Shown: piece by piece, positions 1 through 4,855 of the stretch
Position numbering within the stretch: the first letter of the stretch is position 1
Layout of the letters: each line of letters begins with the position of its first letter
NCBI GenBank assembly: GCA_003233615.1
Contig: QIMB01000340.1
Span: 1-9,493, forward strand
Reading direction: 5' to 3'
Length of the DNA stretch: 9,493 bases
DNA from: Nitrospirota bacterium
GTDB lineage: Bacteria; Nitrospirota; Nitrospiria; Nitrospirales; UBA8639
Position numbers and translations under genes: made by a program
The notes under the pieces: model-generated
What the model was told of the DNA's origin: nothing
The model's database searches: none
What the model saw: only the letters and a program-made list of their open reading frames with translations

Positions 1-2
1 CG

Positions 3-1478
3 TTTATTGAAGATGTGCATGTAGATGAGGATGTCAAAACGATGTTTCCGGGTGATGATGGATTGGCTATCGGATTTTCTGCGCCCGTCTATATGGATGG
101 GGACTTAATAGGCTATTGGAGCAATCGTGCGAAGTTTTCGTTAGTGGAAGAAATGGTTCAAGCCGCCTATGGAGAACTCAAGACGACGGGACTGCCAGGC
201 TCGGAAATTACCATTCTGGGCGATGCGGGGCAGGTTATTGTGGATTACGACCCTTCCAGCCAAGGCACGGAAGACATCACGCATAATCTCGAGAATGTCT
301 TATTCACCCTCAACCTGGCTGAAAAGAATGTGGTGGCAGCCCAAGAAGCTGTGGCGGGCAAATCGGGATATGGTGTCTTTGAACATACCAGAAAGAAAAT
401 TGACCAACTAGTTGGGTATGCGCATCTAAAAGGGGCGTTAGGGTTTCCCGGCATGAATTGGTCGGTCTTGGTCGGAAGCCCGACAGAGGAGGCCCTGGCA
501 GTGGCCATCAACTTTAACCGAAATCTCATGATGACGGTGGTGGTGTGTGTGGGATTGATTTTAGTTATCGGATTGTGGGTCGGGCGACGCGGTGCCCGCA
601 GTATCATTCAAGTGAGTGAAGTGGCACAACGTGCGGCAGAAGGTGATCTGACCTCGCGTGTGATGGTGACCTCGAAAGATGAGCTTGGCGTCTTGGGCCA
701 AGCCATGAATGCCATGTTGGATAATATTTCGAATGTGGTGGGGGAAGTCCGGCAAGCCGCCGAACATGTCTCCACCGCGTCAACTGAAATCACGCAGGGC
801 AACGAAGATCTGTCGCAACGCACCTCGGCGCAAGCTGGTTCGCTCGAAGAAACGAGTGCGTCCATGGAAGAAATGACATCGACGATCAAACAAAATGCGG
901 ATAATGCCAAGCAAGCCAATCAGTTGGCCGTCACGGCCAGGGAAGTGGCGGAAAAAGGTGGCGCCGTCACAGACAAAGCCGTTGGGGCGATGGATGAAAT
1001 CAATAAGAGTAGCAAGAAGATCGCGGACATTATTAATGTGATCGATGAAATTGCCTTTCAAACCAATTTACTGGCCTTGAACGCGGCGGTCGAAGCCGCG
1101 CGGGCGGGTGAGCAGGGTCGAGGGTTTGCGGTGGTGGCGTCGGAAGTGCGGAATCTTGCACAACGATCGGCGACGGCGGCCAAAGAGATTAAAGCGCTCA
1201 TTAATGAGTCGGTGCAAAAAGTGAGTGATGGCAGTGATTTGGTGAATCAGTCGGGCCAAACGCTGTCGGAAATTGTGAATTCCGTCAAGCGTGTAACTGA
1301 TATTATTGCGGAAATCAGTGCAGCCTCGCAGGAGCAGGCCTTGGGTATTGATCAGGTCAATAAGGCGATTATGCAAATGGACCAAGGTACGCAACAAAAT
1401 GCGGCATTGGTTGAAGAAGCCACATCGGCTTCGCAATCAACAAGCGGCGGGATTAATCGAACAAGTTGCGTTCTTTAA
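3..1478 (+). CDS. Methyl-accepting chemotaxis protein, 5' partial and frame-broken at the 3' end
   Basis: A transmembrane chemoreceptor that would pass a periplasmic signal to CheA/CheW. The frame is open from the window edge, so the start lies upstream. Counting from the GTG at 15, residues 1-165 look like the end of a periplasmic Cache-type sensor. Residues about 170-189 are a hydrophobic transmembrane helix, about 190-243 a HAMP domain (RRGARSIIQV, then DELGVLGQAMNAM). The rest is a long coiled-coil signalling domain. The hairpin tip at 345-379 carries the nearly invariant EIAFQTNLLALNAAVEAARAG and GRGFAVVASEVR stretches. EETSASMEE (279-286) resembles a methylation region. The frame runs off after SASQS (471-475) into an unrelated short tail ending at 1478, while the expected continuation is found in the next frame from 1438. 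The MCP identity is certain. Whether the break is biological or a sequence error cannot be decided here. Confidence 0.95.
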   Translation, partial: FIEDVHVDEDVKTMFPGDDGLAIGFSAPVYMDGDLIGYWSNRAKFSLVEEMVQAAYGELKTTGLPGSEITILGDAGQVIVDYDPSSQGTEDITHNLENVLFTLNLAEKNVVAAQEAVAGKSGYGVFEHTRKKIDQLVGYAHLKGALGFPGMNWSVLVGSPTEEALAVAINFNRNLMMTVVVCVGLILVIGLWVGRRGARSIIQVSEVAQRAAEGDLTSRVMVTSKDELGVLGQAMNAMLDNISNVVGEVRQAAEHVSTASTEITQGNEDLSQRTSAQAGSLEETSASMEEMTSTIKQNADNAKQANQLAVTAREVAEKGGAVTDKAVGAMDEINKSSKKIADIINVIDEIAFQTNLLALNAAVEAARAGEQGRGFAVVASEVRNLAQRSATAAKEIKALINESVQKVSDGSDLVNQSGQTLSEIVNSVKRVTDIIAEISAASQEQALGIDQVNKAIMQMDQGTQQNAALVEEATSASQSTSGGINRTSCVL

Positions 1479-1686
1479 AACAGAAGGTGAAGTGGCTGAT
1501 CCGGCTCCTCGTGGTACGGTTGCTTCACAGGGTGCGATCACGCGTCGGATGGTTGTGGCCAAGCCTGCCGCTCCGGCGGCAAAAGCCTCGAGTCCCAAGA
1601 AGACACAAACCCCGCAACCTGTGGGCGTGGGAAGCAACGGGCAGGGTCAAGGCAAAAGCGACGACGACTTCTTTGAAGAATTCTAA
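1438..1686 (+). pseudogene. Displaced C-terminal end of the chemoreceptor (tether and CheR/CheB-docking-like tail)
   Basis: This is the natural end of the preceding MCP, read in a different frame. It opens with QQAAGLIEQVAFFKTEGE, which is how the last methylation helix of MCPs normally continues after the SASQS left in the upstream frame. A flexible linker of about 50 residues rich in A, P, K, G and Q follows, then the C-terminus DDDFFEEF. FFEEF fits the x-aromatic-x-x-aromatic pattern of the pentapeptide that recruits CheR and CheB in other receptors (NWETF in E. coli Tsr). It stops at TAATAA. No start codon or ribosome site of its own is convincing, so I treat it as part of the same gene. 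The frame relation fits loss of 2, 5 or 8 bases, or gain of one, near 1437-1440. Confidence 0.8.
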
Positions 1687-1697
1687 TAAAGTTCGAA

Positions 1698-1761
1698 GGG
1701 AGAAGGGAGAAGCAAGAATAGGAGAAGTGAGACAAGAGAAGTAAAAAACAAGGAGTTAGGA
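1698..1761 (+). repeat. Heptamer-periodic purine tract A
   Basis: Starting 11 bases after the MCP stop, the sequence parses into degenerate 7-base units: GGGAGAA, GGGAGAA, GCAAGAA, TAGGAGAA (one base longer), GTGAGAC, AAGAGAA, GTAAAAA, ACAAGGA, GTTAGGA. The consensus is about GNRAGAA. The first three units recur exactly at 2664-2684. The tract has no credible coding frame of its own. Confidence 0.75.
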
Positions 1762-1769
1762 GAGGATAT

Positions 1770-1808
1770 GAAGCTCCTCGCCCGAAGGGCGGGGAGCTTC
1801 TTCTTTTT
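1770..1808 (+). terminator. Rho-independent terminator of the MCP gene
   Basis: A 14-bp stem (GAAGCTCCTCGCCC at 1770-1783 with GGGCGGGGAGCTTC at 1787-1800, one G-T wobble) closes a GAA loop and is followed by TTCTTTTTT. It sits about 85 bases after the MCP stop, between the two opposed heptamer tracts. Confidence 0.92.
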
Positions 1809-1814
1809 TAATCC

Positions 1815-1856
1815 CTTCACATCTTACATCTCCCTTCTCACATCTCCCTTTTCCAT
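1815..1856 (-). repeat. Heptamer-periodic pyrimidine tract A' (inverted partner of tract A)
   Basis: Six consecutive 7-base units are visible: CTTCACA, TCTTACA, TCTCCCT, TCTCACA, TCTCCCT, TTTCCAT. Their reverse complements (TGTGAGA, AGGGAGA) are the same words as in the purine tract at 1698-1761. The two tracts are therefore inverted copies flanking the MCP terminator hairpin. Pairing between them is imperfect but extensive. Confidence 0.72.
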
Positions 1857-1884
1857 TCCTCCAAATTGACCTAACGGCAACAGT

Positions 1885-1916
1885 ATGGAACGGTGTCTTC
1901 TGATTGACTGTTCCAT
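1885..1916. promoter_or_regulatory. Inverted repeat overlapping a possible promoter upstream of the haem protein gene
   Basis: ATGGAAC (1885-1891) and GTTCCAT (1910-1916) are perfect 7-bp inverted copies 18 bases apart. Just inside the right arm, TTGACT (1904-1909) could be a -35 box, with TACGCT (1928-1933) as a poor -10 after 18 bases. This is a candidate operator and promoter for the gene starting at 2008. The -10 matches only half the sigma-70 consensus, so this is tentative. Confidence 0.28.
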
Positions 1917-1993
1917 GTAATGTCGGGTACGCTTTCTTATCCCCCACAGACTATGGATGGTATCATTACAACATAATGTTTTCCCACACTTAC

Positions 1994-2002
1994 AGGAGGA
2001 GG
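1994..2002 (+). promoter_or_regulatory. Strong ribosome binding site deciding the start at 2008
   Basis: AGGAGGAGG lies 5 bases (AGGAGG core, 8 bases) before ATG 2008. An in-frame ATG at 1957 has no such site, so 2008 is the start of the haem protein. Confidence 0.85.
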
Positions 2003-2007
2003 GCTCT

Positions 2008-2289
2008 ATGAGACGAGGGGCGACAATTTTAACGATGTTTGGCGTGGTGATGATTGGGCTATTGATGGCTCTGCCTGCCGGGCATGCTGCCGACATTTCT
2101 AAAGGCAAAGCTGTCGAGTACATTTTGGCCACGGCCAAAGCAGCCCGCACCGTGTATGTGAAAGGCGTCATTGCGGACGCCAAAAAAGCCGGTGTGAAGC
2201 TGAGTGAAAAGACAAACATGCGATTATGTTGCCGGCACAGTTTGTCAAAGAATTGGGTAAGCAACTCAAAGAATTTGAACTGTCATTAG
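2008..2289 (+). CDS. Exported DUF3365 (Tll0287-like) monohaem protein, N-terminal part before a frameshift
   Basis: The first part of a small secreted c-type haem protein of the DUF3365 family. It begins at ATG 2008 behind an excellent Shine-Dalgarno. Residues 1-28 form a Sec signal peptide: MRRG, a hydrophobic core (TMFGVVMIGLLMALPAG), then a likely cut after GHA. The mature start, with the helix GKAVEYILATAKAARTVYVKGVIADAKKAGVKLSE, is typical of the family. After SEK at about 2211 the frame drifts into a meaningless tail (TNMRLCCRHS onward) ending at 2289. The proper continuation is one frame back, so the piece is truncated as written. Alone it lacks the haem site. The repaired protein would be 176 residues. 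Confidence 0.8.
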   Translation: MRRGATILTMFGVVMIGLLMALPAGHAADISKGKAVEYILATAKAARTVYVKGVIADAKKAGVKLSEKTNMRLCCRHSLSKNWVSNSKNLNCH

Positions 2290-2537
2290 TGGGCACCGAT
2301 CCGCTTTATGCCTCCAATGCCCCCAAAAGCGATGCGGAAAAGGACCTGTTGAAAAAACTTGAGAGCGGCAAGGCCAAAGTGTTAACGATTGATGATGGAG
2401 GGACGACAGTTGGCATGTCTGCAGACTATGCAATTGTGCAGGGTTGTGCCGATTGCCACAACAACCATCCCAAGACCACCAAGAAGGATTGGAAGAAGGG
2501 TGATTTCATGGGCGCTATTGTTGTCAGAATGAAATAA
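2226..2537 (+). CDS. DUF3365 (Tll0287-like) monohaem protein, C-terminal haem-binding part after the frameshift
   Basis: The second part of the split gene. The frame is open and sensible from 2211 (DKHAIMLPAQFVKELG), and the first ATG in it is 2226. The piece carries CADCHNNHP, a CxxCH haem c attachment site followed by the NxHP that is characteristic of DUF3365. The conserved ending is KKDWKKGDFMGAIVVRM. Such proteins are periplasmic haem sensors or small electron carriers. DUF3365 also occurs as the sensor part of kinases and receptors, but here it stands alone. Restoring one A in the A tract at 2207-2210 joins this to the signal peptide part as SEKDKHAIML. Without that signal peptide this piece could not reach the periplasm for haem attachment. 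A terminator follows at 2568. Confidence 0.82.
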   Translation: MLPAQFVKELGKQLKEFELSLVGTDPLYASNAPKSDAEKDLLKKLESGKAKVLTIDDGGTTVGMSADYAIVQGCADCHNNHPKTTKKDWKKGDFMGAIVVRMK

Positions 2538-2567
2538 TGTTCTTTTTTAAGACGTTGTCCTGTTCGT

Positions 2568-2603
2568 GGCGTGGATGGCTGAAAGGCTGTCCACGCCATT
2601 TTT
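2568..2603 (+). terminator. Rho-independent terminator of the haem protein gene
   Basis: A 12-bp stem, GGCGTGGATGGC (2568-2579) with GCTGTCCACGCC (2586-2597) and two G-T wobbles, closes a 6-base loop. ATTTTT follows. It lies 30 bases after the stop codon. Confidence 0.85.
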
Positions 2604-2626
2604 GTGATTTCGGCTTCTAATAAAAA

Positions 2627-2691
2627 GTGAGATGGGAGAAGTAAAGCATGTGAGAAGTTAGACGGGAGAAGGGAGAAGCAAGAAGAGGGGA
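2627..2691 (+). repeat. Heptamer-periodic purine tract B
   Basis: This is a second copy of the 7-bp-periodic tract. Its units are GTGAGAT, GGGAGAA, GTAAAGC, ATGTGAGAA (two bases longer), GTTAGAC, GGGAGAA, GGGAGAA, GCAAGAA, GAGGGGA. Three consecutive units (2664-2684) are identical to 1698-1718 of tract A. It begins 24 bases after the terminator run and has no coding sense. Confidence 0.78.
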
Positions 2692-2702
2692 TATTCGGAC
2701 TC

Positions 2703-2744
2703 TTAGTCTCTTCTCATCTCACTTCTCACTGCTTTTAGCTTCTC
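2703..2744 (-). repeat. Heptamer-periodic pyrimidine tract B' (inverted partner of tract B)
   Basis: The units are TTAGTCT, CTTCTCA, TCTCACT, TCTCACT, GCTTTTA, GCTTCTC. The reverse complement of about 2711-2741 aligns with 2639-2670 of tract B with few mismatches (TAAAGCA and GTGAGAAGT words in the same order). The two tracts could fold into a hairpin of about 30 bp with a 40-base loop. Confidence 0.75.
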
Positions 2745-2916
2745 TCTGCCCAACACTTGTTGATTTGACTCCCCTTCGGCACGATGTTAGGGTTGGCCTC
2801 GCCGTATCGGCAGTATGGCGTTATCGTTTTTCTATATATTCAACAACATATTGTGTGTACTACGTAGAGAAATGCGCCTATGCGGTGGTAGGCTTGAAAG
2901 GAAGAGGGTGCGATAA
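2745..2916 (+). other. Intergenic leader before the small basic gene
   Basis: There is no gene here on either strand. It must hold the promoter of the gene at 2917, but the candidates are poor: TTGACT at 2765-2770 without a good -10, and the AT-rich CTATATATT around 2832-2840 without a good -35. The ribosome site AAGGAAGAGGG (2898-2908) closes the stretch. Confidence 0.5.
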
Positions 2917-3105
2917 ATGGGACGACCAGCCAAGGTAACGCAGGCAAAGCGCAATCGAGAGATGCAGAAACGAATGAAACAACAAGATAAAGAAGCCCGT
3001 CGAGTGCAACGCAAAGCAGAAAACGAGGAACTCCGTCCCGTTCTTGAGGGAGAAGATCCTGATTTGATAGGGATGCGTCCTGGTCCTCAAGCCCCTCTGT
3101 ACTAA
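2917..3105 (+). CDS. Small highly basic protein with a DPDLIGMRPGPQ tail, function unknown
   Basis: A 62-residue protein that is probably cytoplasmic. Residues 1-40 are almost all charged or polar (MGRPAKVTQAKRNREMQKRM, then repeated K, R, Q and E), predicting one long basic helix. Residues 47-58 form the motif DPDLIGMRPGPQ. I recall small proteins of unknown function in other bacteria with the same plan, a MGRP-K-T/V-QAKR start and a DPDxxGxxPGPQ end. If so, this is a real conserved family and not a chance frame. The start is well supported by AAGGAAGAGGG 8 bases upstream. There is no signal peptide or cysteine. A basic helix could bind nucleic acid or the ribosome, but nothing in the sequence proves that. 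The gene stands alone between two repeat-bearing intergenic regions. Confidence 0.8.
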   Translation: MGRPAKVTQAKRNREMQKRMKQQDKEARRVQRKAENEELRPVLEGEDPDLIGMRPGPQAPLY

Positions 3106-3120
3106 GAACTTGTCTCATAC

Positions 3121-3142
3121 GCCTATTCTGAGGCTTTTTTTT
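3121..3142 (+). terminator. Possible short terminator after the small basic gene
   Basis: GCCT (3121-3124) and AGGC (3131-3134) can pair around a 6-base loop and are followed directly by eight T. The stem is only 4 bp, so it is weak, but the T run and its place 15 bases after the stop codon support it. Confidence 0.4.
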
Positions 3143-3375
3143 CGTCCTTCACAACTATTGAGTGTCTTCCAAGGGTCGTCCAATGGCTAGGGCTTTTCGT
3201 GAAAGCCAGTTCTTGGAATGTTGAACAAAGCCGCCAGTGGCATTCACGCCATTTTGCGATGCTCACGTACTGAGAGACCCTCCGTGCAGCCCAAAAGACG
3301 GCGGTCTTTCCTTCGGCAAAACTCAGGACAGGACGAACCCTTCGGCAAGACGCAGGGCATGTTTTTTTGATCATT
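3143..3375. repeat. Hairpin-rich, repeat-like intergenic element
   Basis: This stretch of about 230 bases holds no credible gene but several small palindromes: GGCTTT-TCGTG-AAAGCC near 3191-3207, TGGC-ATTCAC-GCCA near 3238-3251, and AAAGAC-GGCG-GTCTTT near 3294-3309. Towards its end, two CCTTCGGCAA words (near 3311 and 3340) flank CTCAGGACAGGACGAAC. On the minus strand this reads like the dispersed GTCCTGAG...GCCGAAGG intergenic repeats I remember from many genomes. The minus strand is open for 83 codons (3123-3374), but the product (VLSFAEGKTAVFWAARR and onward) looks like a translated repeat. I infer a degenerate dispersed element. Copy number cannot be tested from one window. Confidence 0.5.
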
Positions 3376-3462
3376 CCCTTAGCTACTGACGTCGATTATA
3401 TCTTGGGCCTTTACGGCTAAGTGAATTATTCAACAGCCCTATCTGGTAGAATAAGTTTATTT

Positions 3463-4023
3463 ATGGATATGAGATTATTCGGCATGCTCTTGGGTAGTGT
3501 CTTATTATGTAGTTCTGGATGTGTCTCGAGTTCTGATGTTGTGCCTGAGACGTTCAAGGCGCAAATTGATTCATCAGTGACATTTCAGCAGCTTCTTGAG
3601 GAACCGACGAGTCATCATGGGGCAGTAGTGCTGTTGGGAGGAGAAGTTCTTTCCGCTAAGCGCTTGACACAGGGAACACGTATAGAAATTCTACAACTTC
3701 CGTTGAACGAGTCGGAAGAACCAGTTCATGATCGGACCGCTTCGGAAGGGCGTTTTTTGGCTGTTGAGTCGTCGTTTCTGGATCCTGCTACTCTTCCTCC
3801 GAATACACGAGTCACGCTTGTCGGTGCAGTGACAGGCGTGACAACTGCCAATCTTGATGAGATGGAATATGGGTATCCGACGGTGACGATTCAACATCTC
3901 CATGTCTGGCCAGAACCGGAATTCACTCAACCTGAGGAATCAGGCCCCCGTTTTGGCATATTCGGCGGAGGAAGTCGTGGTGGCCGTGTGGGTGGTGGGG
4001 TAAGCATCGGTATTGGATTTTAA
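3463..4023 (+). CDS. slp: Slp-family outer-membrane lipoprotein
   Basis: A lipoprotein of the Slp family (the E. coli namesake is starvation-inducible), anchored to the outer membrane; the precise role is unknown. I chose ATG 3463 (186 residues) because MDMRLFGMLLGSVLLCSSGC is then a proper lipoprotein signal, with the acylated Cys at 20. The frame is open back to GTG 3421, which would put 14 extra residues before the signal. The lipobox SSGC has Ser instead of Leu at -3, which is slightly atypical. The body holds the Slp pattern: FKAQIDSSVTFQQLLEEPTSHHGAVVLLGGEVLSAKRLTQGTRIEILQLPL, later GRFLAVESSFLDPATL and a VTLVGAVTGV strand, ending with YPTVTIQHLHVWPE. A glycine-rich tail (FGGGSRGGRVGGGVSIGIGF) follows. 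The next gene begins 18 bases later, suggesting co-transcription. Confidence 0.88.
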   Translation: MDMRLFGMLLGSVLLCSSGCVSSSDVVPETFKAQIDSSVTFQQLLEEPTSHHGAVVLLGGEVLSAKRLTQGTRIEILQLPLNESEEPVHDRTASEGRFLAVESSFLDPATLPPNTRVTLVGAVTGVTTANLDEMEYGYPTVTIQHLHVWPEPEFTQPEESGPRFGIFGGGSRGGRVGGGVSIGIGF

Positions 4024-4041
4024 AGTGAGCATAGAGGTTGG

Positions 4042-4752
4042 ATGGAACGTGAAAATGTTTTTTCAGAAGGGGAGATGTCCCCTAGACATAACAAGCCAAA
4101 ATCGCGAGCCAAGGACACAACATCGATGAGCGAATCACGTATGACGGAGTCGACCATACCCCTAAGAGCAACGATAGGAGAACAGCTCGCGCAAGCACGT
4201 TTTGGAAGCACGCAACGCGCATTGGGATTTTATCGGCAACAGGTCGTGACTGAGCTGAATGCTGCCATGCAAAAGTTTGTACGTGAGCAGGAATTTGTCT
4301 TTATTGCTACGGCGAATGCTCAGGGCCATGCTGATTCATCGATTCGCGTTGGTCCTCCTGGTTTTATTCACATCCTTACGGCTACGCGTGTGGCTTATCC
4401 TGAATATCGCGGCAACGGGGTCATGGCGAGTGTCGGGAATATTCTTGAAAATCCGTATGTGAGCCTGATGTTCATTGACTTTTATAAAAGTACGATCGGG
4501 TTACATGTGAATGGGACGGCACGGGTGATTGACAACGGTCGATTGGCTGAAGAGCCGGATATAACCGGTGCCATTCTGAAGGATGCTGGCGTAAAAGGCG
4601 GACGTCATCCTGAATGTTGGATCGTTGTGGATGTCGAAGAAGCCTATATTCATTGTTCGAAACATATTCCACTACTGGAAAAAAAGGATAAGCACGTTCA
4701 TTGGGGTAGCGATGACGAGCGTTACAAAGGGGGAAACTTCTTTCAGTTGTAA
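4042..4752 (+). CDS. Pyridoxamine 5'-phosphate oxidase (PNPOx-like) family protein
   Basis: A cytoplasmic split-barrel flavin-type protein of the broad PNPOx family. Members bind FMN, F420 or haem, and the substrate here is unknown. Residues about 48-84 are a helical lead-in (EQLAQARFGSTQRALGFY). FVFIATANAQGHADSSIRVGPPGF (85-108) is the first barrel strand pair. YPEYRGNGVMASVGNILENPYVSLMFIDF (119-147) is the most diagnostic block, followed by IGLHVNGTARVI (152-163) and the histidine-bearing end VEEAYIHCSKHIP (198-210). The start is uncertain. ATG 4042 has AGAGG 4 bases before it and ATG 4075 has AGAAGG 4 bases before it. The family core needs only about residue 35 onward (ATG 4126 or 4141). 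It is not the vitamin B6 enzyme PdxH by length or motifs. It probably shares a transcript with the Slp gene. Confidence 0.85.
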   Translation: MERENVFSEGEMSPRHNKPKSRAKDTTSMSESRMTESTIPLRATIGEQLAQARFGSTQRALGFYRQQVVTELNAAMQKFVREQEFVFIATANAQGHADSSIRVGPPGFIHILTATRVAYPEYRGNGVMASVGNILENPYVSLMFIDFYKSTIGLHVNGTARVIDNGRLAEEPDITGAILKDAGVKGGRHPECWIVVDVEEAYIHCSKHIPLLEKKDKHVHWGSDDERYKGGNFFQL

Positions 4753-4855
4753 TACTGTGAGCAAGGCCCGTATCCGAAAACGACCCGGCTATCATAAGAA
4801 TGCCGAACTGAAGTGCAAGTCTGTTGAGTTGATGGTCTGCGCGAATTTCAAGAAC

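Noticed and set aside
608..919. Minus-strand frame of 103 codons inside the MCP gene
   Set aside because: It lies wholly opposite the strongly conserved MCP frame, has no family resemblance and no ribosome site; it is a shadow of the real gene.
1437..1440. Programmed +1 frameshift in the MCP gene
   Set aside because: There is no slippery sequence, stop codon in the A site or stimulatory element; several codons seem to be missing relative to usual MCPs, which fits a deletion or sequence error better.
1698..1856. CRISPR array
   Set aside because: The units are 7 bases, degenerate and contiguous, with no spacers.
1957..2007. Earlier start for the haem protein at ATG 1957
   Set aside because: The ATG at 2008 has an AGGAGGAGG site and begins directly at a signal peptide; the earlier one has neither.
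3123..3374. Minus-strand 83-codon frame with a VLSFAEG-like stretch
   Set aside because: The product reads as a translated intergenic repeat, there is no ribosome site, and it is overlapped by several hairpins, so it is described as a repeat, not a gene.
4625..4855. Longer N-terminus for the cupredoxin, starting inside the PNPOx gene
   Set aside because: It would put about 77 residues ahead of an otherwise well-formed signal peptide and overlap the previous gene by over 100 bases.
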